From Acidobacteria bacterium 13_2_20CM_2_57_6 (GTDB taxonomy: Bacteria; Acidobacteriota; Terriglobia; Acidiferrales; UBA7541): a stretch of DNA of 40,569 nt. The notes under the pieces are model-generated. The model made no database searches, was not told the DNA's origin, and saw only the letters and a program-made list of their open reading frames with translations. Positions 16,080 to 23,997 of the stretch are shown in pieces (within the stretch, counting starts at the first letter, position 1; each line of letters begins with the position of its first letter). The position numbers and the translations under genes were made by a program. The stretch spans positions 1-40,569 of the forward strand of contig MNEA01000121.1 of NCBI GenBank assembly GCA_001917435.1. Direction: 5' to 3'.

Positions 16080-17851
16080 ACGGGCCGGGGCAAAAGGACA
16101 AGTTCACGCCGGAACTGCGGATTCTGGTGGCTTCGCTGCTTTCTTTTGGCGTGATCATCCTCTGGGCGAGATTCTTTGGGCCAAAGCCAACCGTCCCGCC
16201 AGGGCAACCCAATCGCCCGGCGCAAACTGCTCCGGCAACTCCTGGGATGGTAACATCACCGGCGGCGACTCCATCCCCGATAGCCGTGGCGCCAAAAATC
16301 GCGCCTCCGCCAACGGCGAATATCGCGGTCAAGAGCGATTCGCAAGAACGCAACATCGTCGTCGAGAATGCTCTCTACCGCGTCGAGATTTCAAACCGCG
16401 GCGCGGTCGTGAAGAGCTGGCAGCTCAAGAATTACAAGGATGACGCGAAGCCCCAACGCGTGCTCGACGTCGTGCACCCCGAGGCGTCGCAGCAAACCGG
16501 CGGCTGGCCTTTTTCATTGGTGCTCGATGATGAGCAATTGCAGAATGCGGCGAATGGCGGACTCTATCAAATCTCCGCGGACGGCACTAACCTACCCGCC
16601 CCGGCTGATGTTGACCTCACGTGGAGCGACGGCCACCTGGAAGTCATGAAGCGTTTCCACTTTGACCATACCTACGTGGTCCGCGTAGAAACTTCGGTCA
16701 AGTTCAATGGCAATCCGATTAAGGCCGGGCTTGGCTGGCTCGGCGGCTTCGGTGATTTGACGGTGACGAACCCCGCTCCCGTGGAAACGGTCACGACGTA
16801 CTACAGCGAGGGCGGGAAGATCACGAATTTCCCTCACAAGAAGCTGGACGGCCTGGACAAGTGGGGGCCAGGCCTTTGGCAAGGGAGAAAAGACTTCCTT
16901 GGGATTGAGGACCGCTACTTCACTGCGGCATTTCTGCCGCCGATCGTGGGTCGCGGTGACGGTGTCTCGTTGCCGATGGGCGCGCTTGAAACTCGCTATT
17001 GGAAAGCGACGCGCGCGGTAAAGGCAGATGGACAAGACGCCCTGGAACCGGTCCCGCAAGTAGCTGTGGCGACGTCGACGCAGCCGGTGACCCTGCGTGT
17101 CTACGTTGGCCCGAAAGACTACGACGACTTGAAGAAGATGAACCCGCCGCTGCACGGGCTGATTAATTTCGGCTGGCTGGAGTTCATCGCCGAACCTCTT
17201 TTCCACGGGCTCAAGTGGTTGCATAACTACATACCCAATTGGGGATGGGCCATCGTGGTCCTGACGCTGGTCATTAATATGCTGCTTTTCCCGCTGCGCA
17301 TCTCCAGCTACAAGACCACGCTGAAAATGCAGCGAGTGGCGCCGGAAATCAAAGCCATTCAGGAAAAGTACAAAAAATACTCGATGCGGGATCCGCGCAA
17401 AGCGGAGATGAACAAGGAAGTGATGGCCATCTACAGCCGCGAGGGAATTAATCCTGTGGGCGGCTGCTTCCAGATGTTCCTGCAAATGCCGGTGTGGTTC
17501 GGATTGAACACCGCGCTACGCTACGCCATCGAGATGCGTCACGCCACCTGGCTGTGGGTATTGGATCTCTCCGCTAAAGATCCTTATTACATTTTGCCGG
17601 TGTTGATGGGTTTGTCCATGTATCTCGTCTCGAAAATGACGCCGATGACGGCGACGGACCCGCAACAGCAGGCCATGATGAAGATCATGCCCATCACCAT
17701 GGCAGGCATTTTTATGATTTCGCCGATTTCGAGCGGTCTGGCAGTGTATATTCTCACCAGCAGCGTGGTCGGCATCGCGCAGCAGTGGTACTTGAACAAA
17801 ACGCATCCCGTGCCGGCCCCCACGAAGCCCGTGCGCGGGAAAAAGTCTTAA
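16076..17851 (+). CDS. yidC: membrane protein insertase YidC
   Basis: The 591-aa protein has the Gram-negative YidC architecture. An N-terminal anchor (about 13-35, LRILVASLLSFGVIILWARF) is followed by a Pro/Ala-rich linker, then a large periplasmic beta-domain (about 85-350, RVEISNRGAVVKSWQLKNYKD onward). The conserved insertase core starts at about 365 (GLKWLHNYIPNWGWAIVVLT) and contains ISSYKTTLKMQRVAPEIKAIQ and five membrane spans. It inserts and folds inner-membrane proteins with or without SecYEG. It overlaps the yidD stop by 4 bp, so translation is probably coupled. Jag follows at 48 nt. Confidence 0.97.
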   Translation: MNGPGQKDKFTPELRILVASLLSFGVIILWARFFGPKPTVPPGQPNRPAQTAPATPGMVTSPAATPSPIAVAPKIAPPPTANIAVKSDSQERNIVVENALYRVEISNRGAVVKSWQLKNYKDDAKPQRVLDVVHPEASQQTGGWPFSLVLDDEQLQNAANGGLYQISADGTNLPAPADVDLTWSDGHLEVMKRFHFDHTYVVRVETSVKFNGNPIKAGLGWLGGFGDLTVTNPAPVETVTTYYSEGGKITNFPHKKLDGLDKWGPGLWQGRKDFLGIEDRYFTAAFLPPIVGRGDGVSLPMGALETRYWKATRAVKADGQDALEPVPQVAVATSTQPVTLRVYVGPKDYDDLKKMNPPLHGLINFGWLEFIAEPLFHGLKWLHNYIPNWGWAIVVLTLVINMLLFPLRISSYKTTLKMQRVAPEIKAIQEKYKKYSMRDPRKAEMNKEVMAIYSREGINPVGGCFQMFLQMPVWFGLNTALRYAIEMRHATWLWVLDLSAKDPYYILPVLMGLSMYLVSKMTPMTATDPQQQAMMKIMPITMAGIFMISPISSGLAVYILTSSVVGIAQQWYLNKTHPVPAPTKPVRGKKS

Positions 17852-17899
17852 GAGGACACTTCAGAGAGGCGGACGCGGTTCGCAACGTTCGAACGCTCG

Positions 17900-18430
17900 A
17901 TGACTCAAGTACTGATCCATGATGGGAAGTTGGACCGCCAGGCGGCGGCCGATGCCTTGCGCCAATTTCTGGAGAATGTCGTCCGTGTTTCCAAACTTGA
18001 GCTGAAGGTAAACGTGCGGCCGATTTCGGCCGAAGGGGAAGGCTCGGGAGGCGGCGCGGAAGTGCTCGCCGACATTGACGGCAAAGACAAAGAGATTCTC
18101 CTGGAGCACGGCGGCGAAGTCTTGAAAGCGTTCGAGCACCTCGCCTTGCGCGCGCTGCGGCTGGAACCGGCCTACCATGAAAAGATTCACATCGATTGCG
18201 GCGGCTACCGTGCACTGCGGTTTGAAGAATTGCGCATGACGGCGCGCGTGGCCGCGGAGCGCGTGCAAACTTCTCGCCAGCCGTTCCGGCTGAACCCTAT
18301 GTCTTCGCGCGAGCGCCGCATCGTGCACCTGGCGCTGAAGGATGTTGCCGGAATTCGCACGGAGAGTGTGGGCGTCGGCGAAGAACGACAAGTCGTCATT
18401 CATCCCGCGGACAGCAAACCTTCCCGGTAG
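17900..18430 (+). CDS. jag: Jag/KhpB RNA-binding protein (KH-R3H)
   Basis: The 176-aa product has a KH-like domain (about 60-130, AEVLADIDGKDKEILLEHGGEV ... HIDCGGYRALRFEEL) and an R3H domain (about 138-175, RQPFRLNPMSSRERRIVHLAL). The KH and R3H pair binds single-stranded RNA; Jag/KhpB is encoded after yidC in many bacteria and influences cell-wall and division gene expression. The N-terminal Jag_N domain is absent, so this is the short form. It lies in the yidC operon; ATG 17900 has no strong ribosome-binding site. Confidence 0.9.
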   Translation: MTQVLIHDGKLDRQAAADALRQFLENVVRVSKLELKVNVRPISAEGEGSGGGAEVLADIDGKDKEILLEHGGEVLKAFEHLALRALRLEPAYHEKIHIDCGGYRALRFEELRMTARVAAERVQTSRQPFRLNPMSSRERRIVHLALKDVAGIRTESVGVGEERQVVIHPADSKPSR

Positions 18431-18468
18431 TTCCTCTTTGCCACAAGAATAATGAGGGGCAGCCTGTC

Positions 18469-19662
18469 CTACCTGGTGGCCCAGCCTTGCGAGAGCACGT
18501 TTCCGTCTGCGCCGAATCGCACGCGGTAAGTGAAGGCTGCAGGGCGGTCGCGGCGTATTTGCACAAAACGGATGTCCGCGATCTCCACAACGGCGACGTC
18601 GCCTTCCTTGTGGAAACGCGTAACTGGGAATCGCGAGAACCATAGAACCCTCTGCACTTCGGGCAGGCGCTTGGCAACCTCAATGTACGAATTGGGGAGT
18701 GCATCGGGAAAATAGTGGTGTTCGAGCGTCAGCAATTCTCCGTCGCTTCTCGGCTTGTCGGCAAGGTCCATGCGTAGTTCGTAGACGCCGCGGTCCGTTC
18801 GAACCAGCCCGTCCCAGCGCCAGAGTGACGGCGGCAACGGCAGCGCGCCGATGGATTCGACTTGCAGCGGAAACAGGTCAGCAAATCTCTGAATGCGTAA
18901 GAGCGCGACGTGGTGCGCGTAGGCGGTGCACGCGATGTACATCAAAGCCGCGGCGAAACCTGCGCGATTCCACGTGCCGTGCCGGATTCGCACACCCCAT
19001 CCGAGTAGTGCGGGCAGCAGAAAGATCCCGCCCAAAATGAGCATGGCGCTTAGAACGACACGGCCGGAAATCGGCGCACCAGCATTTTCACCAATTCTAG
19101 CGATGAGAAAGGGCGCCGGGAGGAACAACAGCCACATTCCCATGACGCGGCGCTGCACTTTTTCAGGATGGGCATACGCCCAGGCGAGCAGCTGCGGCAC
19201 AAGAAGAATCGCGGTCAGCGTGAAATCCACAATGAAGATGAGGTCCCAAGCGGGGCGCGACCATTCGAGCGGCGACCAAATCATCGTGCCGAAAGAAGTC
19301 ACCAAGTCGAGCAAGATGTGGCTGAGGACGCCCACCGCATAAATTCCCGTCAGCACGAGGAATGACGGCGCTTCCCACTTCCGCGAATTAGCAAACCCGC
19401 GTGTAATCCCCGCGAGAAGCAACGCCCAAACTGGAAGCAGGACGAGCGAATGCGTGATGCTGCGGTGCCAGGTGATCACCAGAAGTCTGTCGTGGGAAAA
19501 AATGTCACGGAGCACGTCGGCGTCCGGGAAGATCGCGCCGAGCATCAGCGACCACGTAACGATGCGTCCGCGGTTCATCGGATGCGAGGCCAACATGTCC
19601 TCGCCGCGGAAGACGGCCTTGCCAATCAGCGCCCCAGCGATGCCATGGGTGATCGTGTCCAT
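18469..19662 (-). CDS. YdjM/YbcI-family membrane-bound metal-dependent hydrolase
   Basis: The 397-aa protein begins MDTITHGIAGALIGKAVF, which with later motifs FPDADVL, WHRSITHS and HILLDLVTSFG supplies His and Asp residues of the metal-binding YdjM-like family (PF04307 type). It has several membrane spans through about residue 260 and a soluble C-terminal part (about 275-397). The family has no established physiological substrate. It is encoded opposite to the yidC-jag operon and is convergent with jag. No Shine-Dalgarno is visible before ATG 19662. Confidence 0.85.
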   Translation of the reverse strand: MDTITHGIAGALIGKAVFRGEDMLASHPMNRGRIVTWSLMLGAIFPDADVLRDIFSHDRLLVITWHRSITHSLVLLPVWALLLAGITRGFANSRKWEAPSFLVLTGIYAVGVLSHILLDLVTSFGTMIWSPLEWSRPAWDLIFIVDFTLTAILLVPQLLAWAYAHPEKVQRRVMGMWLLFLPAPFLIARIGENAGAPISGRVVLSAMLILGGIFLLPALLGWGVRIRHGTWNRAGFAAALMYIACTAYAHHVALLRIQRFADLFPLQVESIGALPLPPSLWRWDGLVRTDRGVYELRMDLADKPRSDGELLTLEHHYFPDALPNSYIEVAKRLPEVQRVLWFSRFPVTRFHKEGDVAVVEIADIRFVQIRRDRPAAFTYRVRFGADGNVLSQGWATR

Positions 19663-19699
19663 TGTTAGAGTTTATCCGATGCGGTCTTGAGGCAGCATT

Positions 19700-20779
19700 C
19701 TAGCGCACAGATAAGAGCGGATTTGTTTTGGGGAGGACTTTGCCGATTCGGCGAGCGGAGACGGCGTGGCGATTGAGAGCGGCGACGGCGGCGTCTTCCG
19801 ATTCGGGCGAGATAGCGACCAGCAAGCCGCCGGAGGTTTGAGGGTCGAAGAGCAGATCGCGGTATTCCTGTGGGACGCTTGCGGCAAAACCAACGCAATC
19901 ACCAATGAAATCGCGGTTATTTTTCAGGCCGCCGGGGAGAAATCCTCCGCGGGCCGCTTCGACAGCGCCGGGAAGATACGAAATTACCGAATGCTCGATC
20001 TCCAAGGAAACAGCTTCGATTCCCCGGTCAGGACTTCCGAGCGCCATTTCCCGCGCGTGACCAAGCAAGGCGAATCCCGTAATGTCCGTTACCGCATGAA
20101 TCGGCTGCGACGTTCCGGCCTGTTCTTGCACTTCTCGCAACGCCTCAGAAGCCGCGCGATTCAACTGCGTCATGGAGGCCGTCGCCGCCGCCACATCCGG
20201 CTCTGCTGCGCGATCCTTCTTCAGCGCGGTTGCAAGCACGCCCGTTCCAAGGGCTTTCGTCAGCAGCAGAATGTCGCCTGCGCGTGCGCCGACGTTTCGC
20301 CAAACTCGCTGCGGATTAATAATGCCCGTGACCGCGTAGCCAAATTGAATGTCGTCATTGCGGATCGAGTGGCCGCCAATGACGCTGCATTTCGCTTCGG
20401 TCATCTTCGAAAGCCCGCCACGAATAATCTGTTCGAGGATTTCGGCATCGCCTTTGTCCGGGAATCCCACAATCGACAGCGCGGAAACCGGCTTGCCGCC
20501 CATGGCGTAGACGTCGCTGAGCGCATTGGCCGCCGCGATCCGCCCGAAAGTCTGCGGGTCATCTACGATCGGCGTAAAGAAATCCACCGTCTGAACCATC
20601 GCCATTTCAGGGCTGAGCAGATACACCCCGGCGTCGTCGTTGGTATCAAAACCAACGAGCACGTTGGGATCAGTTGGCCGCGGCAAACGGCGCAAAACGG
20701 AATCCAGCAACCCTGGACTCAGCTTCGCCGCTCAACCCGCTGCCTTGACCATGGCCGTGAGTTTCACGGATGGGGTCAA
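19700..20779 (-). CDS. selD: selenide, water dikinase SelD, probable selenoprotein with in-frame UGA
   Basis: SelD makes selenophosphate from selenide and ATP for selenocysteine and 2-selenouridine synthesis. The full protein is about 359 aa from TTG 20779 (GAGG 8 nt upstream). Reading through the TGA at 20734-20732 gives MTPSVKLTAMVKAAGUAAK, with Sec16 and Lys19 spaced exactly as Cys17 and Lys20 of E. coli SelD. A standard gene call would start at TTG 20710 and lose these catalytic residues. The ATP-binding core follows: FDTNDDAGVYLL, AANALSDVYAMGG, GGHSIRNDDIQFGYAVTG, HAVTDITGFALLGHA, FDPQTSGGLL. No selA, selB or selC gene is in the window. Confidence 0.9.
20701..20734 (-). promoter_or_regulatory. 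candidate bacterial SECIS element with UGA codon
   Basis: On the coding strand, 12 nt after TGA (20734-20732), AGTCCAG (20719-20713) pairs with CTGGATT (20707-20701) around the loop GGTTG (20712-20708). The 7-bp stem has one G-U pair, and the loop contains the GU expected by SelB in bacterial SECIS elements. The distance of the loop (about 19-23 nt after the UGA) is within the usual range. Confidence 0.65.
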
Positions 20780-20788
20780 GCCGCACCT

Positions 20789-20814
20789 CGCTATAACGCC
20801 CTTCGATTATAGCG
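20789..20814 (-). promoter_or_regulatory. inverted repeat with -10-like TATAAT upstream of selD
   Basis: CGCTATAA (20789-20796) and TTATAGCG (20807-20814) form a perfect 8-bp inverted repeat with a 10-bp spacer. On the minus strand TATAAT (20811-20806) lies about 27 bp before the proposed TTG start, a good -10 candidate; no convincing -35 was found. The repeat could be an operator. Confidence 0.45.
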
Positions 20815-20930
20815 ATGTGCCGCGCTTCGCGCTTGCACAGCACGCGAGTTGGTGGGGGGCAGCCTTAATCAGCAGGCACGACGTGGTCAAGTGTGCCGAA
20901 GAGCGTTTTTGTCAAACTCGCCCTTGCACG

Positions 20931-21404
20931 CTAGTTCTTCGAGAGAAGTCGGAACCGCGCAACGTCGGTATCCGAATAATCCTGAAATACGCGCGTACTC
21001 ACGTTTTCATAGAGGTCCTCTTGTCGAGGAGGCCTTACTACGCCTAAGGTATTGTTCGGCAACTGTTTGCGTATCGAGGCGAATAGTTCCTCATGTGCGG
21101 CATACGCAGGCGCATTCTTAAATTCCGTCAACAATACAATGTTACGGTCGCTGTCCCCGCTACCTTGTTCTGCGATGCGGTGATAGCTCAGGACCGCGCC
21201 CTGACGCTTGGCTTCTTCGCGTACCCGCATCCAGTTGTCGTCCAAATATCCTAGCGTGAAGCCGAACATTCCGGGTTTCACCTTAATGAATTCCATCGTC
21301 CACACCGGCTTTTCGCCGTCCGCGCGGTGGAATTGCTGCGCGCCTCCACTCGCCACAATGAGGAGAAAAACGAGCAACAAGCCTGCGAATATGCGTCCGT
21401 GCAT
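20931..21404 (-). CDS. secreted hypothetical protein (dimeric alpha/beta barrel-like)
   Basis: The 157-aa product has a signal peptide (about 1-22: MHGRIFAGLLLVFLLIVASG) and is therefore exported. The mature part (WTMEFIKVKPGMFGFTLGYL ... NIVLLTEFKNAPAYAAHEELF) has the beta-alpha-beta rhythm of NIPSNAP/ABM-like ferredoxin folds, but I cannot assign a family with certainty. The start at ATG 21404 follows a GGAGG 6-10 nt upstream; the ATG at 21416 itself overlaps that ribosome-binding site. It is divergent from the CPBP gene, whose start is about 165 bp away. Confidence 0.7.
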   Translation of the reverse strand: MHGRIFAGLLLVFLLIVASGGAQQFHRADGEKPVWTMEFIKVKPGMFGFTLGYLDDNWMRVREEAKRQGAVLSYHRIAEQGSGDSDRNIVLLTEFKNAPAYAAHEELFASIRKQLPNNTLGVVRPPRQEDLYENVSTRVFQDYSDTDVARFRLLSKN

Positions 21405-21569
21405 AAAAACCTCCATTCCATATTCAGACGAAAAATAGCAACAAAGGTGGGAACAGCCAAGTGGTTTTTCCGCGGCTCACAATTTCCGGTAAATCGGATA
21501 CTCGGAAGCTCCGTTCCTAAAAACTTTCGTCACTTGCGCAATCCCCGCAAAAAGTGTTCTGATTCGCGG

Positions 21570-22301
21570 ATGCCGTGGGACATTTGGCTGATCTTCTTGG
21601 TGTTAGGCGTGGTTCTGCCGTGGCGGGGGCGTGCACGCATGAGGAAATTGCTGGCGATGCCGCACGTTAGCTCGATGGAGCGCCTCTCCCTTTACGCCTC
21701 GACGATTGCCTTTCAGTGGTTCGCCGTTTCCATTGTGGCGTGGCGTGCGTGGGTGCACGGGTTCTCGGCTCTCCAGCTTGGTCTGACAGTCCCTGATAGA
21801 AGCAGGATTCTTGTCGCTGCCGTTGTTGGCGCCTCGGCCACCGCTTCGCTTCAATGGCTGAATCTGCGGCGCATGGGAAGAATTCCCGTCGAAGCGCGTG
21901 GCTCCCTTCAGGCCATTGCGGAGCGTATTCTTCCGCAATCCGGTGTGGAGTTGCTTCCCTATTTAGCGCTAGCCATAACTGCGGGGCTCTGCGAGGAATT
22001 CCTTTATCGCGGATTCGCCATGGCCGTGCTCGACCATGTAGGATTACGAGCCTGGGCAGGAATATTACTTTCTTCCGTCCTTTTCGGGCTGGCACACAGT
22101 TACCAGGGCCGCGGAGGAATCGTGATGACGTTCCTGATTGGCCTCATTCTTGGGACGAGCCGGCTCGCCTACGGTAGCCTGGTGCCCGCGATTTTCTGGC
22201 ACTGCGCCGTGGACCTGGTCGCCGGAACGGCCGGGCCGCGATACCTGACGCCAGGAGCGGCCAGTGGTGGGGAAATGGAGAATGTGGTACACTACAGCTA
22301 A
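21570..22301 (+). CDS. CPBP-family intramembrane metalloprotease
   Basis: The 243-aa polytopic protein carries the three CPBP (CAAX protease/bacteriocin-processing, Abi) motifs: CEEFLYRGF (E142, E143, R147), FGLAHSYQG (H176) and FWHCAVDL (H211, D215). These residues make the membrane-embedded metal site. Members cleave within the membrane in CAAX processing, bacteriocin immunity or stress signalling; which applies here is unknown. It lies 12 bp upstream of rsmG and may be co-transcribed with it. The longer frame from 21327 adds non-conserved sequence; no strong ribosome-binding site is seen before 21570. Confidence 0.88.
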   Translation: MPWDIWLIFLVLGVVLPWRGRARMRKLLAMPHVSSMERLSLYASTIAFQWFAVSIVAWRAWVHGFSALQLGLTVPDRSRILVAAVVGASATASLQWLNLRRMGRIPVEARGSLQAIAERILPQSGVELLPYLALAITAGLCEEFLYRGFAMAVLDHVGLRAWAGILLSSVLFGLAHSYQGRGGIVMTFLIGLILGTSRLAYGSLVPAIFWHCAVDLVAGTAGPRYLTPGAASGGEMENVVHYS

Positions 22302-22313
22302 ATAGTTACTATA

Positions 22314-22979
22314 ATGACAACAACCATCCCAGCCCCCTCAGTCGCCGTAATACGCCGTGCTTTGGCCGAATTCCAGCTCCCTGCTTATGACGATCAAGTG
22401 CTTCAAATTCAACAATATATAAAGATTTTGTTGGCCTGGAATGAAAAGATTAACCTTACAGCGATTCGCGACCCTTTGGAGATACTTTACCGGCATTTTT
22501 GCGAGTGTATGTACGCCGCTGAAGCCATACCCTTGGAAAAGGGTCGGCTCGCCGACGTGGGTTCCGGAGGCGGTTTTCCGGGACTGGCATTGAAAATCAT
22601 ACGGCCGCGTCTGCAAGTTTTCCTGGTCGAATCTAACATCAAAAAGGTCACGTTTCTGGCGGAAGTTATTCGTGAATTAGGACTTACTGGCGCACACGTG
22701 CTCGCGCGGCGCTATGAAGAGCTGGGCGAGGAGATCGTCCCTCTCGATTATGTTTGCTCGCGAGCGCTTGGCGAGTTCCCTGGCTTTCTCGAATGGGCCA
22801 AGTCCGAACAGATAGCTGCGAAACAGGTTGTTCTATGGATTGGGGCTCGGGATCTCCCAGAAATCCAGAAAATCAGCACTTGGGACTGGCAGGAACCTAT
22901 ACTGGTGCCTAACTCCCTGAGGCGGCTGCTCCTGGTGGGCAAGAAGAAGGGCTTACTGATCGGGTCATGTTCCACGTGA
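22314..22979 (+). CDS. rsmG: 16S rRNA (guanine527-N7)-methyltransferase RsmG
   Basis: The 221-aa protein has the RsmG/GidB hallmarks: an N-terminal helical cap with LLAWNEKINLTAI (about 39-51) and the SAM-binding loop DVGSGGGFPG (81-90), then LVESNIKKVTFLAEV and SRALGEF. It methylates G527 of 16S rRNA. Its stop codon (TGA, 22977-22979) lies inside the first parS site, so the final codons TGT TCC ACG TGA are parS sequence. rsmG next to parAB is the usual order near replication origins; mnmE and mnmG, commonly adjacent, are absent here. Confidence 0.95.
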   Translation: MTTTIPAPSVAVIRRALAEFQLPAYDDQVLQIQQYIKILLAWNEKINLTAIRDPLEILYRHFCECMYAAEAIPLEKGRLADVGSGGGFPGLALKIIRPRLQVFLVESNIKKVTFLAEVIRELGLTGAHVLARRYEELGEEIVPLDYVCSRALGEFPGFLEWAKSEQIAAKQVVLWIGARDLPEIQKISTWDWQEPILVPNSLRRLLLVGKKKGLLIGSCST

Positions 22980-22983
22980 AACA
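22968..22983. promoter_or_regulatory. parS: parS site 1 (TGTTCCACGTGAAACA)
   Basis: Identical to the classical chromosomal parS 16-mer, apart from orientation. It overlaps the 3' end and stop codon of rsmG. Centre at 22975.5. Confidence 0.92.
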
Positions 22984-23018
22984 GTCTGAGCTGGCTTCGG
23001 CAACTTGGCTTGACTCTA

Positions 23019-23034
23019 TGTTCCACGTGGAACG
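23019..23034. promoter_or_regulatory. parS: parS site 2 (TGTTCCACGTGGAACG)
   Basis: Core GTTCCACGTGGAAC (23020-23033) is a perfect 14-bp palindrome close to the parS consensus. Centre 51 bp after site 1. Confidence 0.88.
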
Positions 23035-23058
23035 TCACGCATAAGCCAGCTCCGCGAA

Positions 23059-23074
23059 TGTTCCACATGGAACA
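23059..23074. promoter_or_regulatory. parS: parS-like site 3 (TGTTCCACATGGAACA)
   Basis: A 16-bp palindrome with ACAT instead of ACGT at the centre, so slightly off consensus. Centre 40 bp after site 2. Confidence 0.75.
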
Positions 23075-23118
23075 CTCTACGGTCTCAGCTCTGCTCTAAT
23101 TTACAAGGATTCCGATGA

Positions 23119-23134
23119 CGTTCCACGTGAAACA
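23119..23134. promoter_or_regulatory. parS: parS site 4 (CGTTCCACGTGAAACA)
   Basis: Differs from the classical 16-mer only in the first base. Centre 60 bp after site 3 and about 50 bp before the parA start, so ParB bound here could also affect parAB transcription. Confidence 0.88.
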
Positions 23135-23184
23135 TGTTGCATCCTTGTCCTGCGTTTGCTAGATTTTCGCTGGCGGGGGGATAT

Positions 23185-23997
23185 TTGGCTCGAATCATCG
23201 CCGTCGCAAACCAAAAAGGTGGAGTAGGCAAGACCACCACTGCGGTGAACTTGGCCGCCTGCCTCGCCACCGCCGAACAACCCACTCTCCTCATCGATTG
23301 TGATTCCCAAGCGAACGCCACTGCCGCCATCGGCTTCACAAAGGACCCCTCTCGACGGACCCTTTACCACGTTCTGATTCTGAACGAGCCATTTGACAGG
23401 ATTATCCAGAAGTCTCAGACAGATCATCTGGATGTGGTTCCTGCTGACAAAAACCTTGCCGGCGCCGCTGTTGAGCTCGTCAATACGGAAAATCGAGAGT
23501 ATCTGTTGCAAGCGGCGCTGAAAACGCTAGACGAAAAATACAGATTCATCATTCTGGACTGCCCTCCAGCCTTGGATCTACTTACTTTGAATGCGCTGGT
23601 TGCCGCCAATGCCGTGCTGGTCCCCATTCAGTGCGAATACTTGGCCCTCGAAGGCGTCTCGGAATTGTTGGACACGCTGATGCGCATTCGCCGCACACTG
23701 AATCCCAGCCTCGAAGTCGAAGGAATCCTGCTTACGATGTACGACGAGAGGACTTCGCTCTCTCGTCAGGTAGCCACGGATTTGCGCAGTTTCTTTGGAA
23801 CCCAAATATTCAAGAGCGTGATTCCGCGCAACGTGCGGCTTGCAGAGGCGCCGAGCTTCGGCAAACCGATTATTCTTTACGATATTCACAGCAAGGGCGC
23901 AGAAGGTTACACGCAGCTCGCCCAGGAGGTCATTGCCAATGCCAAGAAACGCGCTGGGACGGGGGCTCGGAGCGCTCATTCGGGAGCTTCAACCTAA
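23185..23997 (+). CDS. parA: chromosome-partitioning ATPase ParA (Soj)
   Basis: The 270-aa P-loop ATPase has the deviant Walker A KGGVGKTTT (residues 11-19), DCDSQANAT (Walker A' region), and Walker B FIILDCPPALDLL. ParA forms nucleoid-bound dimers and moves ParB-parS complexes. The start is TTG 23185, giving MARIIAVANQKGG as in the family, with GGGGGG 4-10 nt upstream; ATG 23134 in the same frame adds 17 non-family residues and begins on the last base of parS site 4. Its 3' end overlaps parB by 59 bp. Confidence 0.96.
   Translation: MARIIAVANQKGGVGKTTTAVNLAACLATAEQPTLLIDCDSQANATAAIGFTKDPSRRTLYHVLILNEPFDRIIQKSQTDHLDVVPADKNLAGAAVELVNTENREYLLQAALKTLDEKYRFIILDCPPALDLLTLNALVAANAVLVPIQCEYLALEGVSELLDTLMRIRRTLNPSLEVEGILLTMYDERTSLSRQVATDLRSFFGTQIFKSVIPRNVRLAEAPSFGKPIILYDIHSKGAEGYTQLAQEVIANAKKRAGTGARSAHSGAST

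Noticed and set aside
16592..17485. 297-aa minus-strand ORF opposite yidC
   Set aside because: It is a shadow of the well-defined yidC gene.
19766..20812. 348-aa plus-strand ORF opposite selD
   Set aside because: SelD on the minus strand is unambiguous; the plus-strand frame is a codon-bias shadow.
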